From NCBI GenBank assembly GCA_947685225.1, contig CANTUV010000024.1:59176001-59240000 (forward strand): 64,000 nt of DNA, read 5' to 3'. A program made the translations under genes and the position numbers. Origin of the DNA: Garcia nutans (Eukaryota; Streptophyta; Magnoliopsida; Malpighiales; Euphorbiaceae). The number at the start of each line of letters is the position of its first letter. Position 1 is the first letter of the stretch. Below the pieces are notes generated by a model. That model worked only from the letters and a program-made list of their open reading frames with translations, was not told the DNA's origin and did no database searches. Below, in pieces: positions 36,018 to 47,405 of this stretch.

Positions 36018-38672
36018 TGTAACACCCCCACATCCAATACATACACACTACATACACCACAATGTAGTATACATATATCGAATATAGGAATGCTACGGAT
36101 TTTCTTAACATTCAAAAAACATTTTATATAATATTGTCATCTTTCTCAATATACATTATAGATAATAAGTAATCAAGTTGTAATACAAAACCAAATAGAT
36201 ATATATATATACATTTAGTTAATACGCAGCGGAATTTTATAAAATATTTACATGTATAAACTCTTTCAAATCCATGTTTATAGTTATACATATATTTACA
36301 TTAAAACCAATACTTTACAAAATATAAAAGAAATATACATGATTGGCAAGTCTCTTCTGATCTTTAAGTTCCAAATCAACACTTCAACGTCTACTCTCAC
36401 TCGGTCTTGAAGAACCCTCAGGTTCAACTCTATCAACTCTATCACCTGCGCGATTAAATACTATCGCGCTAAGCCAAAGGCTTAGTAAGATAAAACATGC
36501 TAATGGTATGCTTTAATGTAATGCAATGCCACATATGTTACTGATAAGATCAACATCATAAATATAAAGTTAACCACATAATTATGCATTTCACAAATCA
36601 TAGTCATATGAGCATACCACATTTCAACATCTTTCCACATTCATCATTAATCAATCATACTCAATATACAACATCTCATTTCATTAACTCATAACGTTAT
36701 TTAGGACATTCATATAACCTTGACACCTATGGGCCCAACAAGTATTAAATACGATATTCAGAGTTCAGAGTTACTGCTTTGGTTCATAATCACAATAATC
36801 ACGCCCGTAGGCAATATATATACATGTATCTCTATCCATGGATAGTGTAACAGACCCAGTCTCTTGGACCATCAACTCAACACATATGAGGAGATCCTCA
36901 ACCCGGCAAGACTGTTACAAATCACATATCTCATATTCACAATTCTCATAGTGTAACAGACCCAGTCTCTTGGACCATCAACTCAACACATATGAGGAGA
37001 TCCTCAACCCGGCAAGACTGTTACCTTTCATCATTTCTTAGGCATGCCACCCAAATCCAGAACTCTGAAACTGAATAACATATTAAACAAACAATTCATT
37101 TATTATATAGTTACCATTTCCATTCTCAAATTCTCATCACATTTAGGCAAACATGCCTTCTTTCTTTCCATATCATCATCATAGCCAATCACAATGGCTT
37201 TACATCACATTTCACCTCTTATTTGAATCATCATAGCATCTTATATATAACATTTCAATATACATTATTCATGAAACACATAACCATTCACAATGCATAA
37301 CATAACATTGTTCAATCTCAACAATGCAATTAGGGCAAAGAATAATTTATATCATTCATAGCTTTAAGATCTTCCATATGCATTTGTTTAGGTCAATCAT
37401 TGTTTAAATGTGTTTAGGTTCAGGTTAAGGTACCAACTTACCTTAAAAGGACCAAAACAATGCAAATAGAACAAAGTATAAAAACCCTAACCCACACATT
37501 TGAGGGACACGGGCAGCCACTTGAGGGACACGGCCAAGCTTGTGGTCGTGTCTCTCAACCTAAATTGACAGTAGGCAACACGGGCAAGGGACACGGCCAA
37601 GCTTGTGGCCGTGTCTCTCAACCAACAAATCACAGTAGCAGACACGGGCATAGGACACGGCCAAGCTAGTGGCCGTGTCTCTCAACACCAAAATCCAGTA
37701 GTGAACACGGGCACTAGACACGGCCATGTCTCTCTCAAAGCAATCCAACACGCCCAAAATCACTTGGCTTGGCCGTGTCCCTCTTTTGTTTTGGCCGTGT
37801 CACTCAAATACACAACCCTAAAAATGGCCAACACCCTTCTAAAAGCATTTACACCCTTTTTACACAACAATCATCTCATTCAAATGGATACAATTCATGT
37901 TATAAACACATATCTTACATATTCACCCTAGTAATCACAATACCCATACATTAAATTCATACCAAACCAAAACCCTAAAAATACAACATCACTCCTATTT
38001 TCTCAAAATCAATCTCCACCTACTTACCATCTTCAATCCAAAACCATTAATAATTAACTCTTTGGCTTATAATCAAATTCAACACATTACAACCACATCA
38101 AAACATCATATCAACAAATCACAATTTCTTTTAGACCCAACTTCAAAATTAACAAAGGAAAAACAAGAGATTTCTTACCTTAAATTATAACACTTCTTGA
38201 ATCAACACTTGATCACTTCAATCTTCCTACAATTGGAGCTTACTCTTCAAAGTCTTCTCTTTGTCTCTTTGCTTTCCCTTTGTCTACGAAAAATCAGCCA
38301 AAATGGAAAAGAAGAAGAAAATACATGGAGGAAATAAAGTCAACTCCACTTTAAATCTCCACCAAGAGATTTTATCCAAGCAATTACCAAAATGCCCTCA
38401 ATCAAATAATTAACCTTTTGTCTCATCTAAGCCCTTATATGTAATTGCACATTCCACAAAAATATCTTCTTGCATTGACTCTATATTTGACCAATTTATA
38501 TGTTATATATATCATCATATACACAACATATACATTTGTCTCTAAACCCTATTTCTTTCCCCAAAACACACATATACACAAACATACATTTTCCAATATA
38601 TACCAACAACAACAATAACAACAACATCAACAACATAATTAAAACTTCTAGGGCATAAATGAGGATATTACA
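36018..38672 (-). repeat. Element C extra (third) LTR
   Basis: A complete LTR of 2655 bp. At most diagnostic positions it agrees with the 3' LTR at 9689 rather than with the truncated LTR at 33090 (GTAACAGACCC, AACTTACCTT), as expected if it was copied together with the adjoining LINE flank. Its outer end joins the true right-hand target duplication ATAGC (38673-38677), after which the LINE resumes. Confidence 0.9.
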
Positions 38673-38677
38673 ATAGC

Positions 38678-41500
38678 AACACCAAGTTCTATCATACTTA
38701 TGTTAGAATGAGATGGAAGATTCAGCGTATTGTTTCTATCAAAACTAGTGATGATTCTGTGATAACGGATCAAGATGCTATGGGTTTAGAAGCTGTTTCT
38801 TATTTTCAATCTTTATTTGATAAAGACTCTGATTCTCCTGTTGATTGTTCAGCTCAGCTTTTAGATTATATTCCATCAGTTGTTTCAGCTGAGGATAATA
38901 TTTTACTGGAGCATGTTCCCGATGATTCTGAAATTAAGGCTGCAGTTTGGCAATTAAATCCTAATAGCGCTCCAGGCCCTCATGGTTTTGATGGGTTCTT
39001 TTTTCGCAGTTGTTGGGACATTGTCAGCTGGGATATCTATAGTGCCGTCAAAGAGTTCTTCCTTGGGCTTCCTATTCCTCGAGCTTTTAGCTCTGCTCAG
39101 ATTATTCTCATTCCTAAGGTTGACCGGTCTGTTAATTTTACACAATTTCGGCCTATATGTTTAGCCACTTTCATTAGCAAGGTTTGTACTCGCATTTTGG
39201 CTAATCGTATGGCTCCTCTAATGGATAAACTTATTTCTCCAGAACAGGTTGGCTTTTTAAAAGGAAGATCAATTCATGCTCAAATCATGCTTGCCAATGA
39301 AGTGATTCATGATATCGACAAAAAGATGAGAGGGCATAATTTGGCCATCAAATTATATATGGCGAAAGCTTTTGACAGGGTCTCCTAGGAGTTCTTGCAG
39401 TCTGTTCTTCAGAGGTTTGGTTTCTCCTCCAGAATTATTCAGTTAATCATGGCTAATTTATCTGCAACTCACCTTTCTATTTTGGTTAATGGAGTAAGCT
39501 ATGGCTTTTTTAAACCTAAGAGGGGTGTTAAGCAGGGAGATCCTCTATCGCCATTTTTGTTCATCCTTGCTTCTGAAGCTTTTTCTCGTGGTCTTAATTC
39601 TCTTATTCATTAGAATTCTATTGCTGCTTATAAGCTCAACAAGAATTGTCCTGTTGTTTCTCATTTGGCTTTTGCAGATGATTTGCTTGTCTTCATTAAT
39701 GGCGATGTCAAGTCCATTAAGCATTTCAGAAAATTTTTGCTTGCTTATCAAGCTGCTTCGGGTCAGCTTATCAATTTTGAGAAGAGTGCCTTCTACTGCT
39801 CCAAAAAAGCTACGCTGACTTCAATTAAAAAGTTTGAAGATCTTCTTTCCATCAAGCGTTGTTCTCTGCCTTTCACTTACCTTGGAGCACCGATTTATCA
39901 AGGTATCAATAGAGCTATTTACTGTAAAGATCTCATGAAAAAAATTGATGCTAAATTGTTTGGTTGGATGAAGAAACTTTTGACTCTTGGTGGTAGATTG
40001 GTTCTTATTAAACATGTTTTAAGTGCTATTCCTATACATGTCATGGGTGCTATGATATTACCTAAATCTGTGATTACGGCCATTGAACGTCGCTGTGCTC
40101 AATTTTTCTGGAGTCAAGATCTTTCTTTGCCTAAGTATCATTGGATTCGGTATTCAGAGATGCAGTTTCCTACCTCGTAAGGGGGTTTAGGTATACATTC
40201 TCTTCTTGCTGTTCAAGATGCTTTTTCTTTAAAGTTACTATGGCTGTATCTCTCTGGTAACTCTCTTTGCCCCACTTATATGTTTAAGAAGTATCATAGG
40301 AAAAGGTTGATGAAATTTGTTCAGTCGGATACTTGTACATGGAAGCGTATTTGTCGTACTTATGATATTCATTCTGATGTTTTGTTCAAAGATGGCGAAT
40401 CTGTTGTATGGAAAGGGAATGCTTCGGGAGCTTTCAGTCTATCTTCAGCTCATGAATTGGTTAGGCCGAAATGGAGTTCCATGCTCTCTCATCAGTCTAT
40501 ATGGGATGCGACTATTCCGGTTAAACTGTCGATTTTCACTTGGAAACTTTTGAATAATGGTCTCCCTCTCCCACACAGACGGCAGGCTATGGGTGTTCAG
40601 CTTGCTTCTATTTGCCCTTTCTTTTTACATGCATCGGGCTCTCTGGATCATATTTTCTTCTCTTGTCTGATTATTCTTAAAATATGGCGCTATTATTCTG
40701 CTCACTTGCTTCTCTTTGTTAGTCGTCACCCTTCGACATTGAGGCAAGAGCTTTTGTTGTGGTGGTTGTTAACTAAGAGAAGATCCACTAGAGGGGTTCT
40801 TTGCAAATTAGTTCCTCAAATCATAATTTTTTCAGTCTGGTGTGGCTACTGCAAGTCGGTTTGGGGAAATGAAAAGGTCTCTTCTCAATTTATTGAATTG
40901 AAAATATCAAAGTTTTTGCTTAATTGGGGAGTTGCTCATTCACATGATAAATTTGCATCTCCATTAGAGCCTTTCTTGGAACACCTGCCAAGCAATTTTG
41001 GGGTTAGGAAGGTTGTAGTAAAGCTTGTTCATTAGTCCAATCCACCGGCAGGTTCATATAAATTAAATATTGATGCTTCCTTTACCATGTCAAAATCTTC
41101 GGGTGGTGCGATTTTAAGGGATGATAATGGCCATTTTATTGCTGCTAATGCTTTTCTTTTACAGGCATGCAGTTCTTTGGAAGCAGAAATTCAAGCAGTA
41201 ACAATTGGCTTGTATTGGTGCCTTGCTTTGGGTTATCAACGTGTCCAAGTTGAGTTGGATGTGATTAATGTTGTTTCTTTCTTCTCTCAACAACAAAGGT
41301 CTAGGCTTCTGGATATTCCAAATGAGGTTTCATTTCTGCACATTTTTCATGAAGGCAATCAAGCTTCGCATTATCTTGCTTACTATAGTCGAATTAATAG
41401 TGTTTCTAGAGTTTTTGAGTCTTTTAGTTCTCTTCCTAATTACATTAAAGGGATTGTTTTAATTGACTGTGTAGGCCTTCCATATATTAGATATCAATAG
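38678..41500 (+). pseudogene. LINE ORF2, 3' part: reverse transcriptase, zf-RVT and RNase H
   Basis: Continues the ORF2 frame immediately after the second ATAGC, restoring the plant LINE motif GDSNTKF. The reverse transcriptase spans about 38930-39900: NPNSAPGPHGFDGFFF, FRPICLATFISKV, EQVGFLKGRSIHAQ, KRGVKQGDPLSPFLF and the catalytic FADD near 39670. In motif A the usual KLDM reads KLYM (Tyr codon 39356-39358), so the first catalytic Asp is lost. A zf-RVT domain follows (about 40430-40690: WDATIPVKLSIFTWKLL, then SLDHIFFSC). Last is an RNase H fold with Asp in NIDASF, Glu in LEAEIQAV and Asp in VELD. Internal stops are TAG 39386, TAG 39611, TAA 40178 and TAG 41033. Both parts together give about 1290 codons, the usual size. 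Confidence 0.9.
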
Positions 41501-41635
41501 GTTTATTTTTCTTCATCATTTTTTCTACCCATTTGCTATAAGGGTAGTGTACGAACTATTTATATGGGTTCTCCATACTTTTATTTTAATTTATAAAGTT
41601 TACGGTGGTGCCGTCCACCTTTATTAAAAAAAATA
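41501..41635 (+). other. LINE 3' UTR and A-rich tail
   Basis: A short 3' UTR after the ORF2 stop. It ends in an A-rich tail (TTAAAAAAAATAA) abutting the 3' copy of the target duplication AAAGATGAAA, as expected for target-primed insertion. Confidence 0.75.
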
Positions 41636-41645
41636 AAAGATGAAA

Positions 41646-44065
41646 AGAAAAATAAAAAAAGAAAGTCTTCATCTCTTCTTCATCTTCTCCATGGCCGAAA
41701 CCTCCATGGTTGTCTAGCCCAAGATTTTGCTTCTTCCATACTCCAAAAATTGAAGGATTTCAAGTATTCAAAGTGGATTTTTGGTGATTTCCACCAAAAT
41801 TAGTAAGTTTTCAACTCTTTTCTTTGAATTCTATAGGGATTATGTTGAGTTTGGGGTTTTGATGTAGCATGTTATAATTATTGGAATGGGTGTGTATGAT
41901 GTTATTTTGGGTAGTTAACAATGATTTTAAGGTTGGATTAAAGAAATGGTTGAATTTAAGTTGAGTTCGGTGAAGAGAGAGAATTTAGGGTTATGGAACA
42001 TTTGAGTTTTTGAAATCATGAGTTTTAATTGTGAAAATTGGTTCCAAATGTGTTGTTTTGATTCATAAACAAGGATTTTAAAATCAAATGATGGATTTAG
42101 TTAAGTTTGGATAGAGTTTGAAGATGGTATTATTGATTTAGGATTTTGGAAAAGTGAATTTTCAAAGAATGATTAATTGTTTGATTTTAATGCTTAAATC
42201 ATGTTATTTAATGATATAAGTGGTGGAAATAAGATTGAAATGATAATTAGATTGAGTTGGAATGGAGATCCTTCAATGGTGAAGGTTATGCCATTTTAGG
42301 GTTTTGAGCATAAGCATGTGGTTAATTAATGTAATTGGTTTAAACATGCTAAAACATATTTCTAATGATATTAATAAACTTAAAACACTAATTTAAATGG
42401 CTTGATATGGTTTTTCAAAGTTAAAGTAAGGTGAAGCTTAATTTTGGGATTTGGTTTAGAATGATGTTTAATTATGGTTTGATATTGAGAATACCTTAGA
42501 ATGTGATATTAAATGATTATGTATGATCACATTTGGTATCGGCATTAAGGGAGGTTGATTTGCTTCATCCAAGTGGTGAAGGGCAAGTTGGAAGGATAGG
42601 ATTGGAGGTTGTGTTAAGCTTGCTTTGGGTTGCTAGTGGAGGTATGTACAAACTTTGAATATATTGTTTATATTTGCATGACATTTGGGCTTAACAAATT
42701 TTGGTTGGAAAATGTGTTAAGTTACTTGGTTCTTTGATTGAGTATGAATAATGTGCTATGACATTTGTAATGTCATATATGTATTAAATGCATTGTGAAA
42801 AGCCATTGATAATGGCTAAATTGTGTAGAATGTGAAATATGTATATTATGTGAAAATACCCAAAGTAATTGGGTAATGTGTTGTGAATGCAAAAATGAGA
42901 TATGTAGAATAATGAAATGAATTGATATTGACAAAAATGAGAAAAGTGAGAAAAGTGGCAAAAATAAGAAAGATGTGAAAAATGTAAAAAATGAGAAAAA
43001 AATGTGAAAATAATGCAATGTGCCAAGATTGAATATGTGACAATGAGAAAGAGATTAATAATGAGAAAAATGAATAAATGAAAAAAAAAAAGTGAGAAAA
43101 AGATTATATAATAAGGCAATGTGCCTAGTTTGATCAAGAGAAATTGAGAAAAGTTTTGATAAAGGAATTATGAAAGAATTTGATAATGAAAAATATGAAT
43201 TAATTGTGTGCCTAGTATGTTATTCAATTTTCAGAGTTCTGGGTTTGGTGACATGCCTATGATTGCCTACCGGCTCAGCGCTAGAATGGTGAAAATACTT
43301 GGTTGTAAGCCAGGCCAGATGATAAATATGATGTTTTTGGGGTGAAAAGACTAGGTCGTAAGCCTCAAAAATTGTAGCAGTCTAGTCGGGTTGAGGACCA
43401 AGATATTGGGGCCTAAGGGTCTAGCCGGGTTGAGGTCCAAGAGATTGGGGCTGTTACATTATCCATGGATATATTGCCTACGGGGCTAGACACATGGTGT
43501 CATTATGGACCAAAGTAGTAACTCTGAATTTTGAATAGCATATTAGATTCTTTTTGGGCCCATGCTTGTCTTTGCTTTAATGTGAATTATGAATTGTGAT
43601 ACAATTAAGCAAAATAATGCTATGAGTTGTGATTATGAAATATTTGAAAAATATAAGAAAGTAGAATGATGTGACATCTATATGCATTGTGCATTGGCAT
43701 TGCATTGAGTTTTATTGTTATTATCAAAGTTTGTACCACTAGGCTTCGGCTTAGCGCTGTTGTAATTCGTCGCGCAGGTGTCATGGATGATTTGGTAGAG
43801 CCAGAGAGTTGTACTAGACCTAGTCGGGTCTAGGTTTGTATTTATTGAGCTTGAAGAGTTGTTTTTGGGTACATCAAGATCAGAGCCAGTTGCCAGCATG
43901 TAGATATTTAATATTACAATGTATTAATGTAAATTGTAAAGAATGTTTTGAATAATTTGTTCAAATGGAATTTTATATTTGTTGTTAATTTATATATCTA
44001 TATATAAGTATTTTGAGAAAATTTGGAAAAATTGAGAAGTATTAGTGAAATGGTCAATTGATTTT
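41646..44065 (+). repeat. Element A 3' LTR, second segment
   Basis: The segment begins after the LINE poly(A) and target duplication and contains the pyrimidine patch with GGCCGA (about 41665-41705) also found near the presumed transcription start of the B, C and D LTRs. From 42448 it aligns with the 5' LTR of A, including the paired stem-loops ending in GCAGGT (43736-43779). It is cut at 44065 by element O. The terminal ~300 bp of the LTR are missing from the window. It holds AT-rich short minus-strand frames of no coding value. Confidence 0.8.
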
Positions 44066-46246
44066 TGTGAGCGGGGATTTTTGCCCCCACTCCCGGTGGA
44101 ATGGTTCTTGCAACTTCGGCACTGTTTAGGCTCAGGGCCTTAGAGAATACGGACCTAAGTTCAGAGAAAATGGAGTCGCCACCCGGACGGCCTGGGAAAA
44201 AAAAGTGGTGGATGACTCAATTTCTAAGGAATCCCCAACCCTCTAATGGGTTCGGAAAGTTGGGTACGTGTGGGGAAGGTGAGAAATGGCCCAGCACCCC
44301 CACAACGCCCAGTTCATTGGAACCGACCTCCTTTATAAGTCTTAATATTATAAAATTCTTAAATATAACAAAATTATCCATATTACACACAATAATTAAA
44401 ATAAAGCATCGATATATTAAAAATCAAAACAATGTCCAAACAAAGCAAATAAATGGACACCCATCCAAGGATGTAAACATGTCCTTACATCCTATGCCTA
44501 AATAGGACACCCACCGAAAGGTAGAAACATGTCCTTTACATTGGTTCTAAAATAGAAAAACAATTTAAATTACATGATGTTTAACTAATGAGGTACCCAC
44601 CAAGTGAAACATACCTCTTACAATATTTGGCAATCTAAATAAATTGATAAAAGTAAACAATAAATCATTCATCAAAGGTATTAAATATCAATAGAAAGTA
44701 AACATCCATCCATGATGAATAAAATAAACCAAGCATTGAACTTAAATAAATTAAGGCATATAAAATAAATCAAAGCATATCAAATATAGAATTGAATAAA
44801 GCAAATAAAAATCTAAATTATAGCTACTGTGAGTTTTTAAAGGAATTAAAATAGATCAAGGTTTTATGTTTTAAAAGGTTGATAAAGCTCTTTGATTAAC
44901 TAAATTAATATTTGGATGGTGAAATCATGAAACTAAGGTTTGGGCTCTTCAAAATACTTTTGATTTGTGGTTTACGGCTACTCATCAAATTATGGTTTCA
45001 AGCTTACTGTGTAAAATTAAATATTTGTGTTTATATGGTATTTTAAAGTTTTAAAGGATAAGGGTTTAGAAAAAATTAAGGTTTAAGGTTTAAGGTTTTA
45101 AGGAGATTAGGGTTCCCTATTTTAGGTTTTAGAGTTGAATTAGGGTTTTAGAATTTTTGATTTTAGGGTTTCGGGTAATGAATTTTATTTTAGGATTTGA
45201 AAAAAAAAATTGATAATTTTATAAAGCTTTATAAAAGTAAACAAATGATTTAAAGTTTATAAAGTAAAAAAGATATTTTTAAGTCTTTTGGAAGGAAACA
45301 GAACACAATTTTGGGTTTTGATAATTTGGGATGCAAATCTTGGTTTTGGGGTTTTGAAGAAATAAAACTAATATCTTTAAACTTTTGGAAAAATAAAGCA
45401 ATGATTTAAGATTTTCATACTTTAGAAAAGGTGAATTGAGGTGATGAGGCTTCTAATTTAAAAGAAACAATTATGTGATCTAGCTACTGTGACAAAATAA
45501 AAGAAATTAAGAATTCAAACCTTATTTTGTAAGTTTCACCAAAAATTGCTTCTTGGATGAATAAGGTCAAAGGCAAGCCTTTTTTCCTTTGAATTGCTTG
45601 AATTGTTTTTCGGCTCTCTCAAAAAATTAGCTTGGTTCAAGGTTTTCCTTCAAAGATTCGGTCTCCACTTTTGTTCAAGTTTCTGTCCAATTTTCTTCCT
45701 TATTTCCTCCCTTTTTTTTGTGCTGTTTAGTCCTTATTTATAGAAGAATTCTATGGGTAATTCTAATTATTCATGGCATACAATATTGAATAAGAAAAGA
45801 AAACTGAAACCTAATTGTATTAGGTTTCAAAAAATTTGCATCGGAAAATTTCGCTGGTAAAAAAAAATTATTGCGGAAAAATTGCGCTGGAGAAAAAAAT
45901 TGCCGCAGAAAAAATTGCGCTGGCAAAAAAGCTGTCGCAGCCTGTGGGTGAAACTGGCCCGCAACCCATTTTGCCCGCAAGAAATTCCTGAGGCGAAATG
46001 GCCTGGGCAATTTCGCCGGCAGAAAATGTCCATGGTCCCACGCTGACTTTCGGCGACGATTTTTTCGTCGCAGATTTTTTTGTTATTTTTTATTATTTTT
46101 GAATTTTTATTCATTTCACCATTTTTTACTAAAATAAATATTAAAATTTATCAAGATACCATAAAATTATTTTGGACAACACAAAAATTATTTTGGACTA
46201 ATTAAAATATATTTGATCGGACTAGGTAAAAAATTAAGGGTCTACA
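44066..46246 (-). repeat. Element O 3' LTR
   Basis: A 2181-bp LTR, in element sense TGTAGACCCTTA...CCCCGCTCACA. It contains a TATA-like box CTATAAATA (45735-45743), a Cys/Leu-poor GC-rich patch of GCCAGCGCAA/TTGCGGCAA repeats (about 45840-46030) and telomere-like TTTAGGG relics (about 45055-45180). No genes. Confidence 0.85.
45735..45743 (-). promoter_or_regulatory. TATA-like box in element O 3' LTR
   Basis: Minus-strand CTATAAATA about 500 bp from the LTR start, preserved at the matching place in the other LTR (54219-54227) and in the Ogre-like LTR fragment at 63609-63617. Conservation in three copies supports a promoter role. Confidence 0.55.
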
Positions 46247-46258
46247 GTTTGCCCCATG
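46247..46258 (-). promoter_or_regulatory. Element O polypurine-type tract
   Basis: Minus-strand CATGGGGCAAAC directly precedes the LTR start TGTAGACC. It is shorter and less pure than in the chromoviruses. Confidence 0.55.
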
Positions 46259-46336
46259 CTTGAATGATCTGGAACTTTAGTGAAAGTGAGTGAAAAGCAA
46301 TAAGACTTAATTTTTGAGATGGTGATTTAAATTTAT

Positions 46337-47057
46337 TTTGGGTACTTGGACCCGAGATTGAATTTGATTTGGGTACTTGGACCCAAGATTGGATTGAATT
46401 TGTGTACATGGACCCAGGATTGGGTACTTGGACCCGAGATTGAATTTGATTTTGGTACTTGGACTCGAGATTAGATTTGATTTGGGTACTTGGACCCGAG
46501 ATTGATTGAATTTGGGTACTTGGAACTAGGATTGGGTACTTGGACCTAGGATTGGGTACTTGGACCCGAGATTGGATTGATTTGGATACTTGGACCCGAG
46601 ATTGGGTGCTTGGACCCGAGATTGGGTACTTGGACCCGAGATTGGATTGAATTTGATTGGGGTACTTTGACCCAAGATTGGATTGAATTTGGGTACTTGG
46701 ACCCGAGATTAATTTGATTTGGGTACTTGGACCCGAGATTAGATTTGATTTGGGTACTTGGACCAGAAATTGATTTTATTTGGGTACTTGGACCTGAGAA
46801 TGGGTGCTTGGACCCGAGATTGATTTGATTTGGGTACTTGGACCCGAAATTTATTTGATTTGGGTACCTGGACCCGAGAATGGGTACTTGGACCCAAGAA
46901 TGGGTACTTAGACCCAAGACTGAATTGAATTTGGGTGCTTGGACCTGATATTGAATTGGAATTAGGTACTTGGACCCGAGATTGAATTGAATTTGGGTTC
47001 TTAGACCCGACATTCAATTGAATTTGGGTGCTTGGACTCGAGATTGAGTTTGATTGA
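46337..47057 (-). repeat. Minisatellite array 1 in the element O 3' region
   Basis: About 26 copies of a core GGGTACTTGGACCCGAGATT (20 bp), in roughly half followed by a 10-11 bp extension such as GGATTGAATTT, so unit lengths alternate irregularly between 20 and 30-31 bp. The ends GGGT and ACCC are complementary. It lies just before the 3' LTR in element sense, the position where Ogre/Tat elements are known to carry variable tandem repeats. Long open frames through it are a by-product of the repeat. Confidence 0.93.
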
Positions 47058-47107
47058 CCTTTTATCATTTGAGAAATCTGACTGCTCCGGTTATTCTATG
47101 CATTGTG

Positions 47108-47405
47108 GTTTTTCACCCTCAAAATGGATCTTCATCCTTTGAGATCGGGTCTTCATCCTTAAAAATGAATCTTCATCTTTTGACATCGGGTCTTTACCCT
47201 TGAAAAATGGATCTTCATTCTTTGAGATCGGGTCTTCACCCTTGCAAATGGATCTTCATCCTTTGAGATCGGGTCTTCACCCTTGTAAATGGATCTTCAT
47301 CCTTTGAGATTAGGTCTTCACCCTTGTAAGTGGATCTTTATCCTTTAAGATTGGGCCTTCACCCTTGTAAGTGGATCCTCATCCTTGGAGATCGGGTCTT
47401 TACCC
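47108..47405 (-). repeat. Minisatellite array 2 in the element O 3' region
   Basis: About seven copies of a ~40-bp unit composed of two related ~20-bp halves, GGATCTTCATCCTTTGAGAT and CGGGTCTTCACCCTTG plus spacer. It is unrelated in sequence to array 1, 50 bp away, yet built on the same 20-bp module size. Confidence 0.88.

Larger units (their letters stand above)
9689..38672 (-). mobile_element. Element C: chromovirus-type Ty3/gypsy retrotransposon with a third LTR
   Basis: Minus-strand element inserted in ORF2 of the LINE. ATAGC at 9684-9688 and at 38673-38677 is the 5-bp target duplication. From its 5' side (right to left) the order is an extra full LTR (36018-38672), a duplicated LINE fragment (35411-36017), a truncated LTR (33090-35405), primer site, gag-pol (32921 to 29091, then 13209 to 12392, split by element D), polypurine tract, and 3' LTR (9689-12345). 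The order Gag, protease, RT, RNase H, integrase, with a chromodomain-like tail, is that of Ty3/gypsy chromoviruses, probably the Tekay/Del clade. The extra LTR plus LINE fragment is a post-insertion rearrangement. Confidence 0.88.
6954..41635 (+). mobile_element. Plant L1-type LINE split by element C
   Basis: The element is a non-LTR retrotransposon with 5' UTR, ORF1, ORF2 and an A-rich tail. AAAGATGAAA occurs at 6942-6951 before it and at 41636-41645 after the tail, giving a target-site duplication of about 10 bp. Without the insertion of element C its length is about 5.7 kb, normal for a plant L1 LINE. Element C interrupts ORF2 between 9688 and 38678. Both ORFs keep one frame throughout (no frameshift seen) but carry many stops of the C-to-T/G-to-A type. 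It is the second nesting layer, inside the LTR of element A. Confidence 0.85.
525..44065 (+). mobile_element. Element A: old non-coding Ty3/gypsy-type retrotransposon hosting nested insertions
   Basis: Element A consists of a 5'-truncated LTR (to 2464), a primer-binding site (2472-2483), a 3.9 kb interior without long ORFs, a polypurine tract (to 6361) and a 3' LTR beginning at 6362. The 3' LTR is split by the LINE (resuming near 41646) and again by element O at 44066. The last ~300 bp of the 3' LTR are not found beyond O and appear deleted. The two LTRs differ by many substitutions and by an indel of roughly 45 bp in the shared tail, so A is the oldest layer here. It resembles the LARD class: LTR ends and priming signals of a chromovirus without gag-pol. 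Confidence 0.75.

Noticed and set aside
44101..44505. 134-codon plus-strand frame in the O LTR
   Set aside because: It is antisense to the LTR, not preserved over its full length in the other LTR copy, and resembles no protein known to me.
46546..47068. Minus-strand open frames of 109-155 codons in array 1
   Set aside because: They are read-through of the tandem repeat (GPSTQIK-type repeated peptides); the 10-bp cassettes break the frame in a way unlike a protein under selection.
46337..47405. Regularly spaced repeats as a CRISPR-like array
   Set aside because: Units are contiguous or separated by related cassettes without unique spacers, and the context is a plant retrotransposon.
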